A stretch of 32,101 nt of DNA from Candidatus Nealsoniibacteriota bacterium (GCA_030601865.1 JAUWAW010000007.1:1-32101); one strand, 5' to 3'. Positions 7,664-14,953 are shown, counted from the first letter of the stretch. A program made the numbers and translations. The notes: generated by a model from the sequence alone, not told the origin.

Positions 7664-8869
7664 ATGAAATTCAACTACCAAGCCAGAACTAAAGAGGGAG
7701 AGATTCAAACAGGAACAGTAGAAGCTCCTTCCAGGGAAGCAGCCTTGAATTTATTACGTAAACATGGACTCTATCTCACGGCTCTGGAAAAAATAGCAGC
7801 ACGACCCATTTACGCTAGAAAAATAAAAATCTTTCAAAGAACCTCCCGAAAAGATATTGTTCTCTTTTCCCGTCAACTTTCTATTATGTTCAAATCAAAG
7901 GTTTCGCTCAGCGAGACCTTGCGAACCTTAGCCAGCCAGACCAAAAATCCTGATTTCAAAGAGAAACTCCTAACCTTAGTTGAAAACGTGGAAGGAGGCA
8001 CTTCCCTATCGCAAGCCCTCAAGAATTATCCAAAACTCTTCTCTCCTTTCTATGTGGCCATGGTTAAATCTGGAGAGGTCTCGGGAAATTTCTCTGACGT
8101 CCTAAATTATTTGGCTAACCATTTAGAAAAAGAATATCACTTTTTGTCTAAAATAAGAGGGGCTATGATTTATCCTGCTATGATTGTCTTTGTTGTCCTA
8201 ATTGTTCTGGCCCTGATGATGTTTTTCGTTATTCCCAACTTAATGAAACTAATGGAAGAGACCCAACAAGAACTCCCTTTTATTACTAAGGTCGTTATGG
8301 GATTGAGTGTTTTTCTAAAACATTGGGGATGGCTCGTGCTGGCCGGCTTGGTTGGCTTAATATTTTTAGGCCTGCAATATTATAAGACCTCAGCTGGCAA
8401 AAAGCGGCTTGATAGACTTGTTTTAAGATTACCTTTAATAGGTGATTTTTTGAAAATGCTTTACCTCTCTCGGTTTGCCAGCAACCTATCTACCCTCATC
8501 TCCGGGGGACTGCCCATTGCCCGGGCCCTAAAGATTACGGGAAACATTATTGGCAATAGTGTTTACAAAGACATCATTCTCAAAAGCCAGGAGGGAGTTC
8601 GCCGAGGCGTGCCCATAAGTTCCATTTTAGAAAAATATCCTCAGGCCTTCCCGGCCATGTTTTGCCAAATGACTCTGGTCGGTGAAAAAACCGGCACTTT
8701 AGATAAAACTTTAATGGATGTGGTTTCTTTTTACCAAAAAGAAACAGATAGAAGAATTGATATTCTTTTAAGTATTCTGGAACCACTCTTGATTATCTTT
8801 TTAGGACTGGTAGTAGTAGGATTAATGGCCGCTGTTTTGTTGCCTTTATATAGCATGATGAGCATCTAA
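7664..8869 (+). CDS. pilC: Type IV pilus inner-membrane platform protein PilC (copy 2)
   Basis: A 401-residue PilC/GspF. Unlike the copy at 1518-2570 it has the full N-terminal domain (MKFNYQARTKEGEIQTGTVE, about residues 1-60). The first T2SSF domain is DIVLFSRQLSIMFKSKVSLSE, with membrane segments near 165-195 and 215-240. The second, LSRFASNLSTLISGGLPIARA, is followed by the C-terminal segment LEPLLIIFLGLVVVGLMAAV. The start at 7664 is chosen because MKFNYQAR is the family N-terminus; an in-frame ATG at 7643 would add seven residues encoded only by a repeat element. The gene lies between pilM and three pilins, so it is probably the platform of the main T4P, working with the PilB at 19577-21355 and PilT. 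Confidence 0.94.
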   Translation: MKFNYQARTKEGEIQTGTVEAPSREAALNLLRKHGLYLTALEKIAARPIYARKIKIFQRTSRKDIVLFSRQLSIMFKSKVSLSETLRTLASQTKNPDFKEKLLTLVENVEGGTSLSQALKNYPKLFSPFYVAMVKSGEVSGNFSDVLNYLANHLEKEYHFLSKIRGAMIYPAMIVFVVLIVLALMMFFVIPNLMKLMEETQQELPFITKVVMGLSVFLKHWGWLVLAGLVGLIFLGLQYYKTSAGKKRLDRLVLRLPLIGDFLKMLYLSRFASNLSTLISGGLPIARALKITGNIIGNSVYKDIILKSQEGVRRGVPISSILEKYPQAFPAMFCQMTLVGEKTGTLDKTLMDVVSFYQKETDRRIDILLSILEPLLIIFLGLVVVGLMAAVLLPLYSMMSI

Positions 8870-8936
8870 ATCATTTTAACATACTAACATTGTTCAAATG
8901 TATTTCTGTTAAAATGTTTAAATGTTAAAGTTATCC
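8870..8936. repeat. Foldback spacer of TTTTAACAT words
   Basis: The left half is TTTTAACATACTAACATT; the right half is the near-complement (AATGTATTT, TTAAAATG, TTTAAATGTTAAAG). It resembles the spacer at 6336-6415. Confidence 0.55.
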
Positions 8937-8958
8937 ACAGGTCTCTCTTGTAAAAATT

Positions 8959-8967
8959 TGCTATAAT
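8959..8967 (+). promoter_or_regulatory. Extended -10 promoter of the first pilin gene
   Basis: TGCTATAAT is an exact extended -10 box. Only 7 nt separate it from the ATG at 8975, so the mRNA should begin at or next to the start codon (leaderless). No good -35 hexamer is present, as is usual with extended -10 promoters. Confidence 0.75.
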
Positions 8968-8974
8968 AAATAAA

Positions 8975-9418
8975 ATGGTAATAGAGAACAAAACAGGGTT
9001 CACCTTAATCGAGCTTTTAGTGGTCATTGCCATTATTGGGATTTTGGCCACCATGGTCTTGGTTTCCTTGAGTGATGTCCGAGCCAAAGCCAGAAATGCC
9101 AGGAGAGAGTCAGATATTCGGCAAATTGTCTTAGCTATGGAATTGGTTTACTCAGAAGAAGAAGAGTATGTCAGGTCAGATACTATGCCCTTAAAAATCC
9201 CAGACACTGGTAAATATTTAGACCCGGTCCCCGGAGACCCTTCAGGAGGCCCCTATAATTGGAGGCCTAATCATGTAGGAAGTGCCAATGAGTGCGGCGG
9301 TAAACATTATTGTGTCTGGGCTAACTTAGAATTAGAGGAAGGCTATTTTGCCGGCTCAGAAAAGGGGACGCGAAAATTAGACTCTGAGCCACCCGCCGCC
9401 GGTAAATGCTGCTGGTAA
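8975..9418 (+). CDS. pilA: Type IV pilin
   Basis: A 147-residue type IVa pilin. The leader MVIENKTG is followed by [22 protein letters not shown], with glutamate +5 and the hydrophobic helix that packs in the fibre core. The next segment, [24 protein letters not shown], is the usual helix extension. The C-terminal half ends in GKCCW and carries other cysteines (NECGGKHYC), so a disulfide loop is likely. [16 protein letters not shown] is a segment also found in the third pilin. It is first of three tandem pilin genes after pilC. Which of the three is the major subunit cannot be told from the sequence. The promoter suggests a leaderless transcript starting with this gene. Confidence 0.92.
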   Translation: MVIENKTGFTLIELLVVIAIIGILATMVLVSLSDVRAKARNARRESDIRQIVLAMELVYSEEEEYVRSDTMPLKIPDTGKYLDPVPGDPSGGPYNWRPNHVGSANECGGKHYCVWANLELEEGYFAGSEKGTRKLDSEPPAAGKCCW

Positions 9419-9423
9419 AATTT

Positions 9424-9906
9424 ATGGAAAACAAAAAAGCTTTTACCCTCATAGAACTCCTGGTTGTCGTTGCGATCATTGGTTTACTTGCTTCCATTGT
9501 CGCGGTCTCGGTGGGACCGGTCAGGAAAAAAATTCATGATGCCAGAAGGCAATCTGACATAAGACAAATTGGCCTGGCCATGGAAATGTGTTACGAGGAT
9601 ACGGCCTGCGCAGGCCTTGACAAATATCCCGATGGATGCGATGCCGCCCTCTGCGCCAATGTTCTGAGCACGATTGGCGAGTATTTAGATATTGTTCCCT
9701 GTGATCCTCTTGATGAAACCTGCTCAACCGCCAGTACCGGCGATTATGTCTACAAATGGACTGATGGCACCGACCAATATTACTGTGTCTACGCCAAATT
9801 AGAAGCTGTAGCAGATACCTGGTTCTGTGCGTCCAACAAAGGGACTGAACAAGGTAACACTGCCCCCACCAATCTTAATTGCTGCGGCTATGATGTAACA
9901 AGATAA
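9424..9906 (+). CDS. Type IV pilin
   Basis: A 160-residue pilin. MENKKA is followed by [24 protein letters not shown] with glutamate +5. Position -1 is alanine (KKA-FTLIE) instead of the near-universal glycine, which is unusual and could slow or block processing by prepilin peptidase. The head has ten or more cysteines (CYEDTAC, CDAALC, CDPLDETC, YYCVYA, WFCASN, CCGYDVTR), so it is probably strongly disulfide-linked. The start at 9424 is chosen over 9406 because it gives a normal six-residue leader; it lies 5 nt after the upstream stop and is probably translated from the same mRNA. Likely a minor or alternative pilin. Confidence 0.9.
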   Translation: MENKKAFTLIELLVVVAIIGLLASIVAVSVGPVRKKIHDARRQSDIRQIGLAMEMCYEDTACAGLDKYPDGCDAALCANVLSTIGEYLDIVPCDPLDETCSTASTGDYVYKWTDGTDQYYCVYAKLEAVADTWFCASNKGTEQGNTAPTNLNCCGYDVTR

Positions 9907-10020
9907 AGATGTAACAAAATAAAAGGTCGAATAAAGATAATGCGAATCTACGAATGAAATGCGAATGCTCCGAATAATTCATTTGTAGCATTCGGATACA
10001 ATTCGCATCATTCGGATTAT
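9907..10020. repeat. Foldback spacer of TGCGAAT / ATTCGCA words
   Basis: The left half has ATGCGAATCTACGAATG and GCGAATGCTCCGAATAATTC; the right half is the near-complement (GTAGCATTCGG, AATTCGCATCATTCGG). No promoter-like box has a sensible distance to the pilin start at 10026. Confidence 0.6.
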
Positions 10021-10025
10021 ATTTC

Positions 10026-10523
10026 ATGAAAAATAAAGGTTTTACATTGATTGAACTTTTGGTAGTCATTGCCATTATTGGCATCTTGGCCTCCATTGTT
10101 TTGGTCTCTTTGGGCGGAGCTCGCTCAAAGGCCAGGGATGCCAAACGTCAATCTGATATGAGGCAGGCTGTTACTGCTCAAGAGATGGTTATGGGTGATG
10201 ATGAGGTCTACTTTACGGCTGATGCTCAGGATGACATACCGGCCATTGTCAATATTGCTACCACAGAATATTTTCCCACTACCAAGGACCCTCAAGCTGC
10301 TAATCCTTATAAGTGGTTATCCAATGATGGTACCGTCGCCACTGACTGCACCGCCGGCACCTATTTCTGTGCCTATGCAACTCTGGAAAAAGACAGCGCA
10401 ACTACTGGCAACACCATATACTTTGCCGCTTCAGAGAAAGGAACAAGGCAATTAGACCGAACCGCTGCTGAAGGTGTGCCCGCCTATGGCGCTGCGCCAG
10501 CTGATTGTAATTGCTTCGACTAA
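10026..10523 (+). CDS. Type IV pilin
   Basis: A 165-residue pilin. MKNKG is followed by [39 protein letters not shown], the most canonical of the three. Glycine is at -1 and glutamate at +5. The head includes [27 protein letters not shown] and [12 protein letters not shown], and the C-terminus DCNCFD. Cysteine pairs at the middle and the C-terminus suggest a disulfide loop. It is the last gene of the pilM, pilC, pilin run and is followed by a strong hairpin terminator (10561-10598). Because of its canonical leader and clean head it is a good candidate for the major pilin, but that is inference. Confidence 0.92.
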   Translation: MKNKGFTLIELLVVIAIIGILASIVLVSLGGARSKARDAKRQSDMRQAVTAQEMVMGDDEVYFTADAQDDIPAIVNIATTEYFPTTKDPQAANPYKWLSNDGTVATDCTAGTYFCAYATLEKDSATTGNTIYFAASEKGTRQLDRTAAEGVPAYGAAPADCNCFD

Positions 10524-10560
10524 AAAAGCCTGACTGCTAATAGACAGAGATTGAACACAC

Positions 10561-10598
10561 AAAAAAACAGGACGGCCTCCTGCGTGTCCTGTTTTTTT
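10561..10598. terminator. Bidirectional rho-independent terminator
   Basis: AAAAAAACAGGAC (10561-10573) pairs with GTCCTGTTTTTTT (10586-10598). It has a T-run on both strands, so it can end both the pilin transcript and the tRNA-Glu transcript. Confidence 0.88.
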
Positions 10599-10599
10599 G

Positions 10600-10671
10600 C
10601 GGCGCATACGGGAGTCGAACCCGTCTTGCCAGATTGAAAATCTGAAGTCCTCACCACTAGACGAATGCGCC
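10600..10671 (-). tRNA. tRNA-Glu (UUC)
   Basis: A 72-nt cloverleaf on the minus strand. The acceptor is GGCGCAT/ATGCGCC with discriminator G. The D arm is GTCTAGTGGTGAGGAC, like bacterial tRNA-Glu. The anticodon stem is TCAGA/TCTGG around loop TTTTCAA, giving anticodon UUC. The T arm is ACGGG-TTCGACT-CCCGT. CCA is not encoded. The terminator follows directly. Confidence 0.96.
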
Positions 10672-10682
10672 AAATCATCATA

Positions 10683-10711
10683 ATTCTACCTCAAAAATTG
10701 AAAAAAAGCAA
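10683..10711 (-). promoter_or_regulatory. Promoter of tRNA-Glu
   Basis: On the minus strand TTGCTT (10706-10711) and TAGAAT (10683-10688) are 17 nt apart, and the tRNA begins 11 nt after the -10 box. It overlaps the divergent tsaD promoter. Confidence 0.65.
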
Positions 10712-10726
10712 GAGTTGAGATAAGAT
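10698..10726 (+). promoter_or_regulatory. Promoter of tsaD, giving a leaderless transcript
   Basis: TTGAAA (10698-10703), 17 nt, then TAAGAT (10721-10726). The ATG at 10733 is 6 nt after the -10 box, so transcription should start at or beside the A of the ATG. Confidence 0.65.
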
Positions 10727-10732
10727 GGAAAC

Positions 10733-11920
10733 ATGATTATTCTAGCCATTGAAACTTCTTGCGACGATACCTGTGTCGCCATAGTCAAGGCCTCTGGAAA
10801 AAGAAGACCGCATTTTGAAATTTTGTCAAACATTATCTCCTCGCAAGTAGAAATCCACAAAAAATGGGGAGGCGTCTATCCTAGTTTAGCCAAACGAGAA
10901 CACCAGAAAAACTTACCCTTGGTCTTAAAAAAAGCCCTTAAGCCGTTGACATCGGATGTCAACATCCGATGTCAACGGCAGAAAAAGATTGATGCTATTG
11001 CTGTGACAGTTGGGCCGGGGTTGGAGCCGTGCTTGTGGGTGGGCCTAAATTTTGCCAAGGATTTGGCGCAGAAATGGAACACACCCCTTATCTCTGTCAA
11101 CCATATTGAAGCGCACATACTCGCCAATTTCATCAGTCCCACCTGTCATTCTGAGCGAAGCGAAGAATCCCGCGGTCAGTGCACAAACAACGGGACCCTT
11201 CGCTCTGCTCAGGGTGACCCCCCACCACTTTTGGAACAAAAGTGGTGGGGGGTCAATTTTCCGGTTGTATGCTTGGTGGTCAGTGGGGGTCACACACAGT
11301 TAATTTTGATGAGAGATTTCGGTCATTATAAAATTCTGGGGGAGACCCGCGATGATGCGGCTGGCGAATGCTTTGACAAAATAGCCCGGCTTTTAGGGCT
11401 GGCCTTTCCCGGCGGCCCAGCTATCGCCGCCGAAGCAAAAAAATATGTTCGTGGTAAAAAACCTACGATCGTAGGTTTTTTACCACGAGGGTTGCCGCGG
11501 CCGATGATTTACCAAAAGAATTATGATTTTAGTTTTTCCGGGTTGAAAACTGCTGTTTTGTACAATTTTAGAAGTCAATCACCCGGGGTAAGGAAATCAA
11601 AAAAATATATCCAAGAAATGTGTACTGAGGTACAACAAGCCATAATTGATGTTTTAATTCACAAAACCATAAAAGCTGCTAAAGACTACCGAGTACAAAC
11701 TGTCATCTTGGGCGGCGGCGTGGCTGCTAACAAAGAGCTACGTAAACAATTCCAGCAAAGACTTAAAAAAGAGAAATCAAGTTTCAAGTTCCATGTTCCA
11801 AGTTTCAAGTTCTGTACTGACAATGCCGCCATGGTCGGAGTGGCTGGATATTTTCAATGGTTAAAAGGAAAAAAAAGAAACTGGAAAGACATTGAAGTAA
11901 ATGCCAATTTAAGGGTATAA
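10733..11920 (+). CDS. tsaD: tRNA N6-threonylcarbamoyladenosine transferase TsaD with palindrome-encoded inserts
   Basis: TsaD transfers the threonylcarbamoyl group to A37 of ANN-decoding tRNAs, together with TsaB, TsaE and TsaC. It has the Kae1/Qri7 landmarks: IETSCDDTCVAIV at the start, VTVGPGL, the metal-binding histidines in NHIEAHILANF (H124, H128), VVSGGHTQLIL, DDAAGECFDKIAR, FPGGPAI, DFSFSGLKTAVL, GGGVAANKELR and CTDNAAMVG with aspartate 363. At 395 residues it is about 50 longer than usual. The excess is explained by repeat DNA translated in frame: about residues 70-83, 138-174 (including CHSERSEESR), 239-252 and 348-360. All catalytic motifs lie outside these inserts, so the enzyme is probably active, with the inserts as surface loops. 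The tsaD stop codon overlaps the valS promoter. Confidence 0.94.
   Translation: MIILAIETSCDDTCVAIVKASGKRRPHFEILSNIISSQVEIHKKWGGVYPSLAKREHQKNLPLVLKKALKPLTSDVNIRCQRQKKIDAIAVTVGPGLEPCLWVGLNFAKDLAQKWNTPLISVNHIEAHILANFISPTCHSERSEESRGQCTNNGTLRSAQGDPPPLLEQKWWGVNFPVVCLVVSGGHTQLILMRDFGHYKILGETRDDAAGECFDKIARLLGLAFPGGPAIAAEAKKYVRGKKPTIVGFLPRGLPRPMIYQKNYDFSFSGLKTAVLYNFRSQSPGVRKSKKYIQEMCTEVQQAIIDVLIHKTIKAAKDYRVQTVILGGGVAANKELRKQFQQRLKKEKSSFKFHVPSFKFCTDNAAMVGVAGYFQWLKGKKRNWKDIEVNANLRV
10942..10979. repeat. Palindrome (17-bp perfect arms) inside tsaD
   Basis: Arms 10942-10958 and 10963-10979 are perfect complements with a 4-nt loop. The 19-mer GTTGACATCGGATGTCAAC within it recurs exactly in valS at 13860-13878. 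Confidence 0.9.
11145..11218. repeat. Inverted pair of the TGAGCGAAGCGAAG-type repeat inside tsaD
   Basis: Arms 11145-11172 and 11191-11218 are imperfect 28-nt inverted copies. The left copy is translated as CHSERSEESR, a peptide seen widely in databases as a translated repeat (from memory). Single copies lie in spacers at 15471-15497 and 19410-19440. Confidence 0.85.
11216..11254. repeat. Palindrome (17-bp perfect arms, GGAAC loop) inside tsaD
   Basis: Arms 11216-11232 and 11238-11254 are exact complements around GGAAC. It abuts the preceding inverted pair, making a composite insert of about 110 bp. Confidence 0.9.
11450..11487. repeat. Perfect 38-nt palindrome inside tsaD
   Basis: Two 19-nt arms with no loop, centred on ACGATCGT. 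It encodes about RGKKPTIVGFLPR just before the LPRPM segment. Confidence 0.92.
11778..11812. repeat. In-frame 21-bp-period direct repeat inside tsaD
   Basis: CAAGTTTCAAGTTC occurs at 11778-11791 and 11799-11812. The 21-nt period adds seven codons, giving SSFKFHVPSFKF just before the CTDNAAMVG motif. Confidence 0.7.
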
Positions 11921-11921
11921 T
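11892..11921 (+). promoter_or_regulatory. Promoter of valS inside the 3' end of tsaD
   Basis: TTGAAG (11892-11897), 18 nt, TATAAT (11916-11921), then 6 nt to the ATG at 11928. The -10 box contains the tsaD stop codon. The predicted transcript is leaderless. Confidence 0.65.
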
Positions 11922-11927
11922 AAAATT

Positions 11928-14045
11928 ATGAAGCTTTCTAAAACTTACAGCCCTAAACAAGTTGAAGATAAAATTTATCGCTTGTGGCAAAAGTCCGGCT
12001 TTTTTAATCCTGACAAACGGCCTGCTCAGCGCAAAAAAACCTATTGCATCACCATTCCCCCTCCAAATATTACCGGCTCGTTGCATATGGGTCATGCCTT
12101 AAACACAGTGGTTCAGGATATTTTAATTCGCTTCAAGCGGCTTCAAGGTTTGAGAACCCTTTGGTTGCCGGGCACCGACCATGCTGGCATTGCTGCTCAG
12201 AATGTAGTGGAAAAAGAACTAAAAAAAGAGGGTAAAACTCGCTTTGACTTGGGTCGTGAAAAATTCATTGAAAGAATGTGGGACTGGAAGAAAAAGTACG
12301 GAAATATAATCTTAGACCAATTAAAAAAGCTGGGGGCCTCCTGCGACTGGTCAAGGAAAGTATTTACCTTAGACAAAAACTATTCCGAAGCAGTGAAAAC
12401 CGCCTTTTTGCATTACTATAAAAAGGGCTGGATTTATAGAGGGAAAAGAGTCATTAATTGGTGCCCCAGGTGCCAAACGAGTTTGTCAGATTTGGAACTG
12501 GAATACAAGGAAGAAAAGGGGAAACTATGGTATATTAAGTATCCACTGGAACAAAAAAACAAAAGAACAAAAGAACAAAAGAACAAATATGTCCTTGTGG
12601 CCACGACCAGGCCGGAAACAATGTTAGGTGATATGGCTGTGGCTGTCAATCCAAAAGACAAAAGATATAAAAATCTGAAGGGTAAAAAAGTGATTTTGCC
12701 TTTGGTGGAACGGGAAATTCCAGTTGTGGCAGATAATCTGGTAGACCCCAAATTCGGCACCGGCGCAGTAAAAGTCACTCCAGCCCATGACTTTACTGAT
12801 TACAAAATTGCCCAAAATCATAATCTAACATTTTGCCAAATTATTGATGAGCAAGGGAAAATTACCGAAGAAGCCCCCCTCTCCTATCAAGGATTAACTA
12901 TTCTAAGAGCCCGGCAAAAAATAATTGAAGATTTGAAATCAAAAAAACTCTTGGAAAAAGAGGAAGCTTACAAAATCTCTATTCCCAAATGTTATCGCTG
13001 CTCAACCACAGTGGAATTTATCCCTTCTCAACAGTGGTTTTTGAAAATGGACAAATTAGCCAAGATGGCGGAAAAAGCAGTCAGGCAAGGCAAAATAAAG
13101 TTTATTCCCAAAAGGTTTGAAAAAACATATTTTGATTGGCTGAAAAATGTTCGGGACTGGTGTATCTCGCGACAAATCTGGTGGGGGCACAAAATACCAT
13201 TGAAGGACGAAAGTGATGTCTTGGATACCTGGTTTTCTTCTGCTCTGTGGCCTTTTGTCACTCTTGGCTGGCCCCAAAAAAATAACGACCTAAAAAGATT
13301 TTATCCTACGGATGTCCTTTCTACGGGTCGTGATATTATCAATCTCTGGGTGGCCAGGATGATTTTCTCCGGTTTGGAATTTATGAAAAAAGTTCCCTTT
13401 AAAGATGTCTATGTCCATGCTACTGTCTTAACGCGGGAAGGAAAAAGAATGTCAAAATCCCTGGGGACTGGAGTTAACCCTTTAGACCTTATTGAAAAAT
13501 ACGGCGCTGATGCCACTCGCTTCGGTATTGCCTGGCAAGTGATGGGAGGCCAGGACATAAAATTCGTAGAAGATAATATTATGATGGGCAAAAAGTTTTG
13601 TAACAAAATCTGGAATGCAGCCCGCTTTGTCCTTTTAGAAATAGAAAGCGCTAAAACTCTGCTGCTACATAGCAGCAGAGTTTTAGTCGAAACAAAGAAT
13701 TTAAATAATGTCGATAAAAGAATTCTTGGGGAGTTAAACAAAACAATAAAATCAGTCAACAAACATTTAGAAAATTTTCAATTTGGCAAGGCAGCTCAGG
13801 TTTTATACGATTTTTTCTGGCATGATTTTTGCGACCGCTATATTGAAGAAACCAAGCGTGTTGACATCGGATGTCAACAACGCACTCAAAAAATCTTATT
13901 ATATGTCCTTTTGACCTCTCTTAAACTCCTGCATCCTTTTGTGCCGTTTATTACGGAAGAAATCTACCAGAAATTACCTTTGAAAGATAAAAAACCCTGC
14001 CTAATGGTAGAAACCTGGCCAAACTCGCTTCACTCGCACTTATGA
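11928..14045 (+). CDS. valS: Valyl-tRNA synthetase, compact form with repeat-derived inserts
   Basis: A 705-residue class I synthetase that charges tRNA-Val. The first signature is HMGH (residues 53-56, in PPPNITGSLHMGHALN); the second is KRMSKS (about 506-511). The editing domain has VATTRPETMLGD and GTGAVKVTPAHD. The valine-specific DVLDTWFSSALWPF and the anticodon-binding domain (FVPFITEEIYQKLP) follow. It is much shorter than the usual 850-950 residues: the C-terminal coiled coil is absent, and the stretch normally found between WWGHKIP and DVLDTWFSS (often about 30-50 residues) is reduced to about four. Three repeat insertions are translated: an octamer repeat at 12558-12581 and palindromes at 13651-13686 and 13860-13878. 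The final SLHSHL falls outside the conserved part. Confidence 0.95.
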   Translation: MKLSKTYSPKQVEDKIYRLWQKSGFFNPDKRPAQRKKTYCITIPPPNITGSLHMGHALNTVVQDILIRFKRLQGLRTLWLPGTDHAGIAAQNVVEKELKKEGKTRFDLGREKFIERMWDWKKKYGNIILDQLKKLGASCDWSRKVFTLDKNYSEAVKTAFLHYYKKGWIYRGKRVINWCPRCQTSLSDLELEYKEEKGKLWYIKYPLEQKNKRTKEQKNKYVLVATTRPETMLGDMAVAVNPKDKRYKNLKGKKVILPLVEREIPVVADNLVDPKFGTGAVKVTPAHDFTDYKIAQNHNLTFCQIIDEQGKITEEAPLSYQGLTILRARQKIIEDLKSKKLLEKEEAYKISIPKCYRCSTTVEFIPSQQWFLKMDKLAKMAEKAVRQGKIKFIPKRFEKTYFDWLKNVRDWCISRQIWWGHKIPLKDESDVLDTWFSSALWPFVTLGWPQKNNDLKRFYPTDVLSTGRDIINLWVARMIFSGLEFMKKVPFKDVYVHATVLTREGKRMSKSLGTGVNPLDLIEKYGADATRFGIAWQVMGGQDIKFVEDNIMMGKKFCNKIWNAARFVLLEIESAKTLLLHSSRVLVETKNLNNVDKRILGELNKTIKSVNKHLENFQFGKAAQVLYDFFWHDFCDRYIEETKRVDIGCQQRTQKILLYVLLTSLKLLHPFVPFITEEIYQKLPLKDKKPCLMVETWPNSLHSHL
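12558..12581. repeat. Octamer repeat AACAAAAG x3 inside valS
   Basis: Three exact 8-nt units (24 nt, so in frame) code for part of QKNKRTKEQKNK between IKYPLE and YVLVATTRPETM. A similar A-rich octamer repeat in gyrA (24943-24966) breaks the frame. Confidence 0.85.
13651..13686. repeat. Palindrome (16-bp perfect arms) inside valS
   Basis: Arms 13651-13666 and 13671-13686 are exact complements, loop ACAT. The core GCTGCTACATAGCAGC is shared with 31968-32003, but the outer arms differ. Confidence 0.9.
13860..13878. repeat. Palindrome GTTGACATCGGATGTCAAC inside valS
   Basis: An exact copy of the 19-mer in the tsaD palindrome at 10945-10963. It codes for the VDIGCQ segment in the anticodon-binding domain. 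Confidence 0.85.
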
Positions 14046-14114
14046 ACCTAAGAACCTAAGAACTTATGAACAAGGGGTTCTTCAGTTCTTTTGTTCTTCG
14101 GTTCTTTAGTTCTT
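14046..14114. repeat. Foldback spacer of GAACCTAA / TTAGTTC words
   Basis: The left half repeats GAACCTAAGAAC; the right half repeats GTTCTT and GTTCTTTAGTTC up to the start codon at 14115. Confidence 0.6.
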
Positions 14115-14822
14115 ATGTCTTATTTCTTCTACATCATCTTTGGGCTCGCGCCCAGCATCATCTGGCTGCTTTTCTATCTCCGTAAAGACAGTCATCCTGA
14201 ATCAAACCGAATGATTTTGAAAATCTTCTTTTATGGAGCTGTGGCCGCAGCCGTGGCTGCTTTTTTGGAGTTGGCAATTTTTAAAGGCATAAACAGATTA
14301 AATCTGGCAAAAATTTTAACTTTAATTTTAAACACCTGGCTGGCAGTAGCCCTAGTAGAAGAAATGCTGAAGTATTTGGTAGTTAAACTAAATGTCTTGA
14401 AAGATAAGGAATTTGACGAACCTCTGGATGCTATGCTCTATATGATTATTGCTGCTTTGGGATTTGCCGCCTTGGAAAATGTCTTAATTTTATGGTTTCA
14501 AGAAACGCCGTTTTATCTTTTGGAAACCTTTGCCTTTAGTATTTTTCGCTTTGTCGGGGCGACATTTTTACACGCTTTGTGCGCTGGAACCATAGGTTAT
14601 TTTCTTGCTCTCTCTTTTTTTGAAAGCAAAAAGAGAGTACGGCTCATAAGTTTGGGGCTGTGGATAGCCATCCTCTTGCATGGCACTTATAATTTTTCTA
14701 TAATGTATATTAGAGGAAACCAAAGGTTCATCCTGCCCGTCATCATTTTAATTGGCTTGGCCTTATTTGTTTCTTGGGGCTTTAGAAAACTCAAAAGGTT
14801 GAAAAGCGTATGTAAAATATAG
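14115..14822 (+). CDS. PrsW-like intramembrane metalloprotease (M82 family)
   Basis: A 235-residue protein with about seven hydrophobic segments. Motifs typical of PrsW/CPBP-like proteases are EEMLKY (residues 82-87, the EExxK motif), ENVLILW (121-127), FLHALCAGTIGY (about 151-162) and LLHGTYNF (187-194), giving paired glutamates and histidines inside the membrane. PrsW cleaves membrane anti-sigma factors in Bacillus; the substrate here is unknown. The start at 14115 is preferred over 14091 because the earlier ATG falls in the foldback repeat and would add an unconserved stretch. Membership in the wider family is fairly sure; a PrsW role proper is inference. Confidence 0.8.
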   Translation: MSYFFYIIFGLAPSIIWLLFYLRKDSHPESNRMILKIFFYGAVAAAVAAFLELAIFKGINRLNLAKILTLILNTWLAVALVEEMLKYLVVKLNVLKDKEFDEPLDAMLYMIIAALGFAALENVLILWFQETPFYLLETFAFSIFRFVGATFLHALCAGTIGYFLALSFFESKKRVRLISLGLWIAILLHGTYNFSIMYIRGNQRFILPVIILIGLALFVSWGFRKLKRLKSVCKI

Positions 14823-14945
14823 CCCTACGCATTACGAATAAGTACAAATATACGAAATAACCCTACGAATTACGAATAAACTACGAATATACGAATAATC
14901 ATTCCTTATAAGAAATTCGTATATTCGTAAAAATTAGTAATTCGT
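14823..14945. repeat. Foldback spacer of TACGAATA / TATTCGTA words
   Basis: The left half repeats ATTACGAATAA and TATACGAATAA; the right half is the complement (TTCGTATATTCGTA, TAGTAATTCGTAG). AGGAG at 14946-14950 is a rare clear Shine-Dalgarno sequence, though only 3 nt from the hsp20 ATG. Confidence 0.6.
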
Positions 14946-14953
14946 AGGAGAAT

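Noticed and set aside
11145-11254. tsaD as a pseudogene because of its inserts
   Set aside because: All inserts keep the frame and every catalytic motif is intact.
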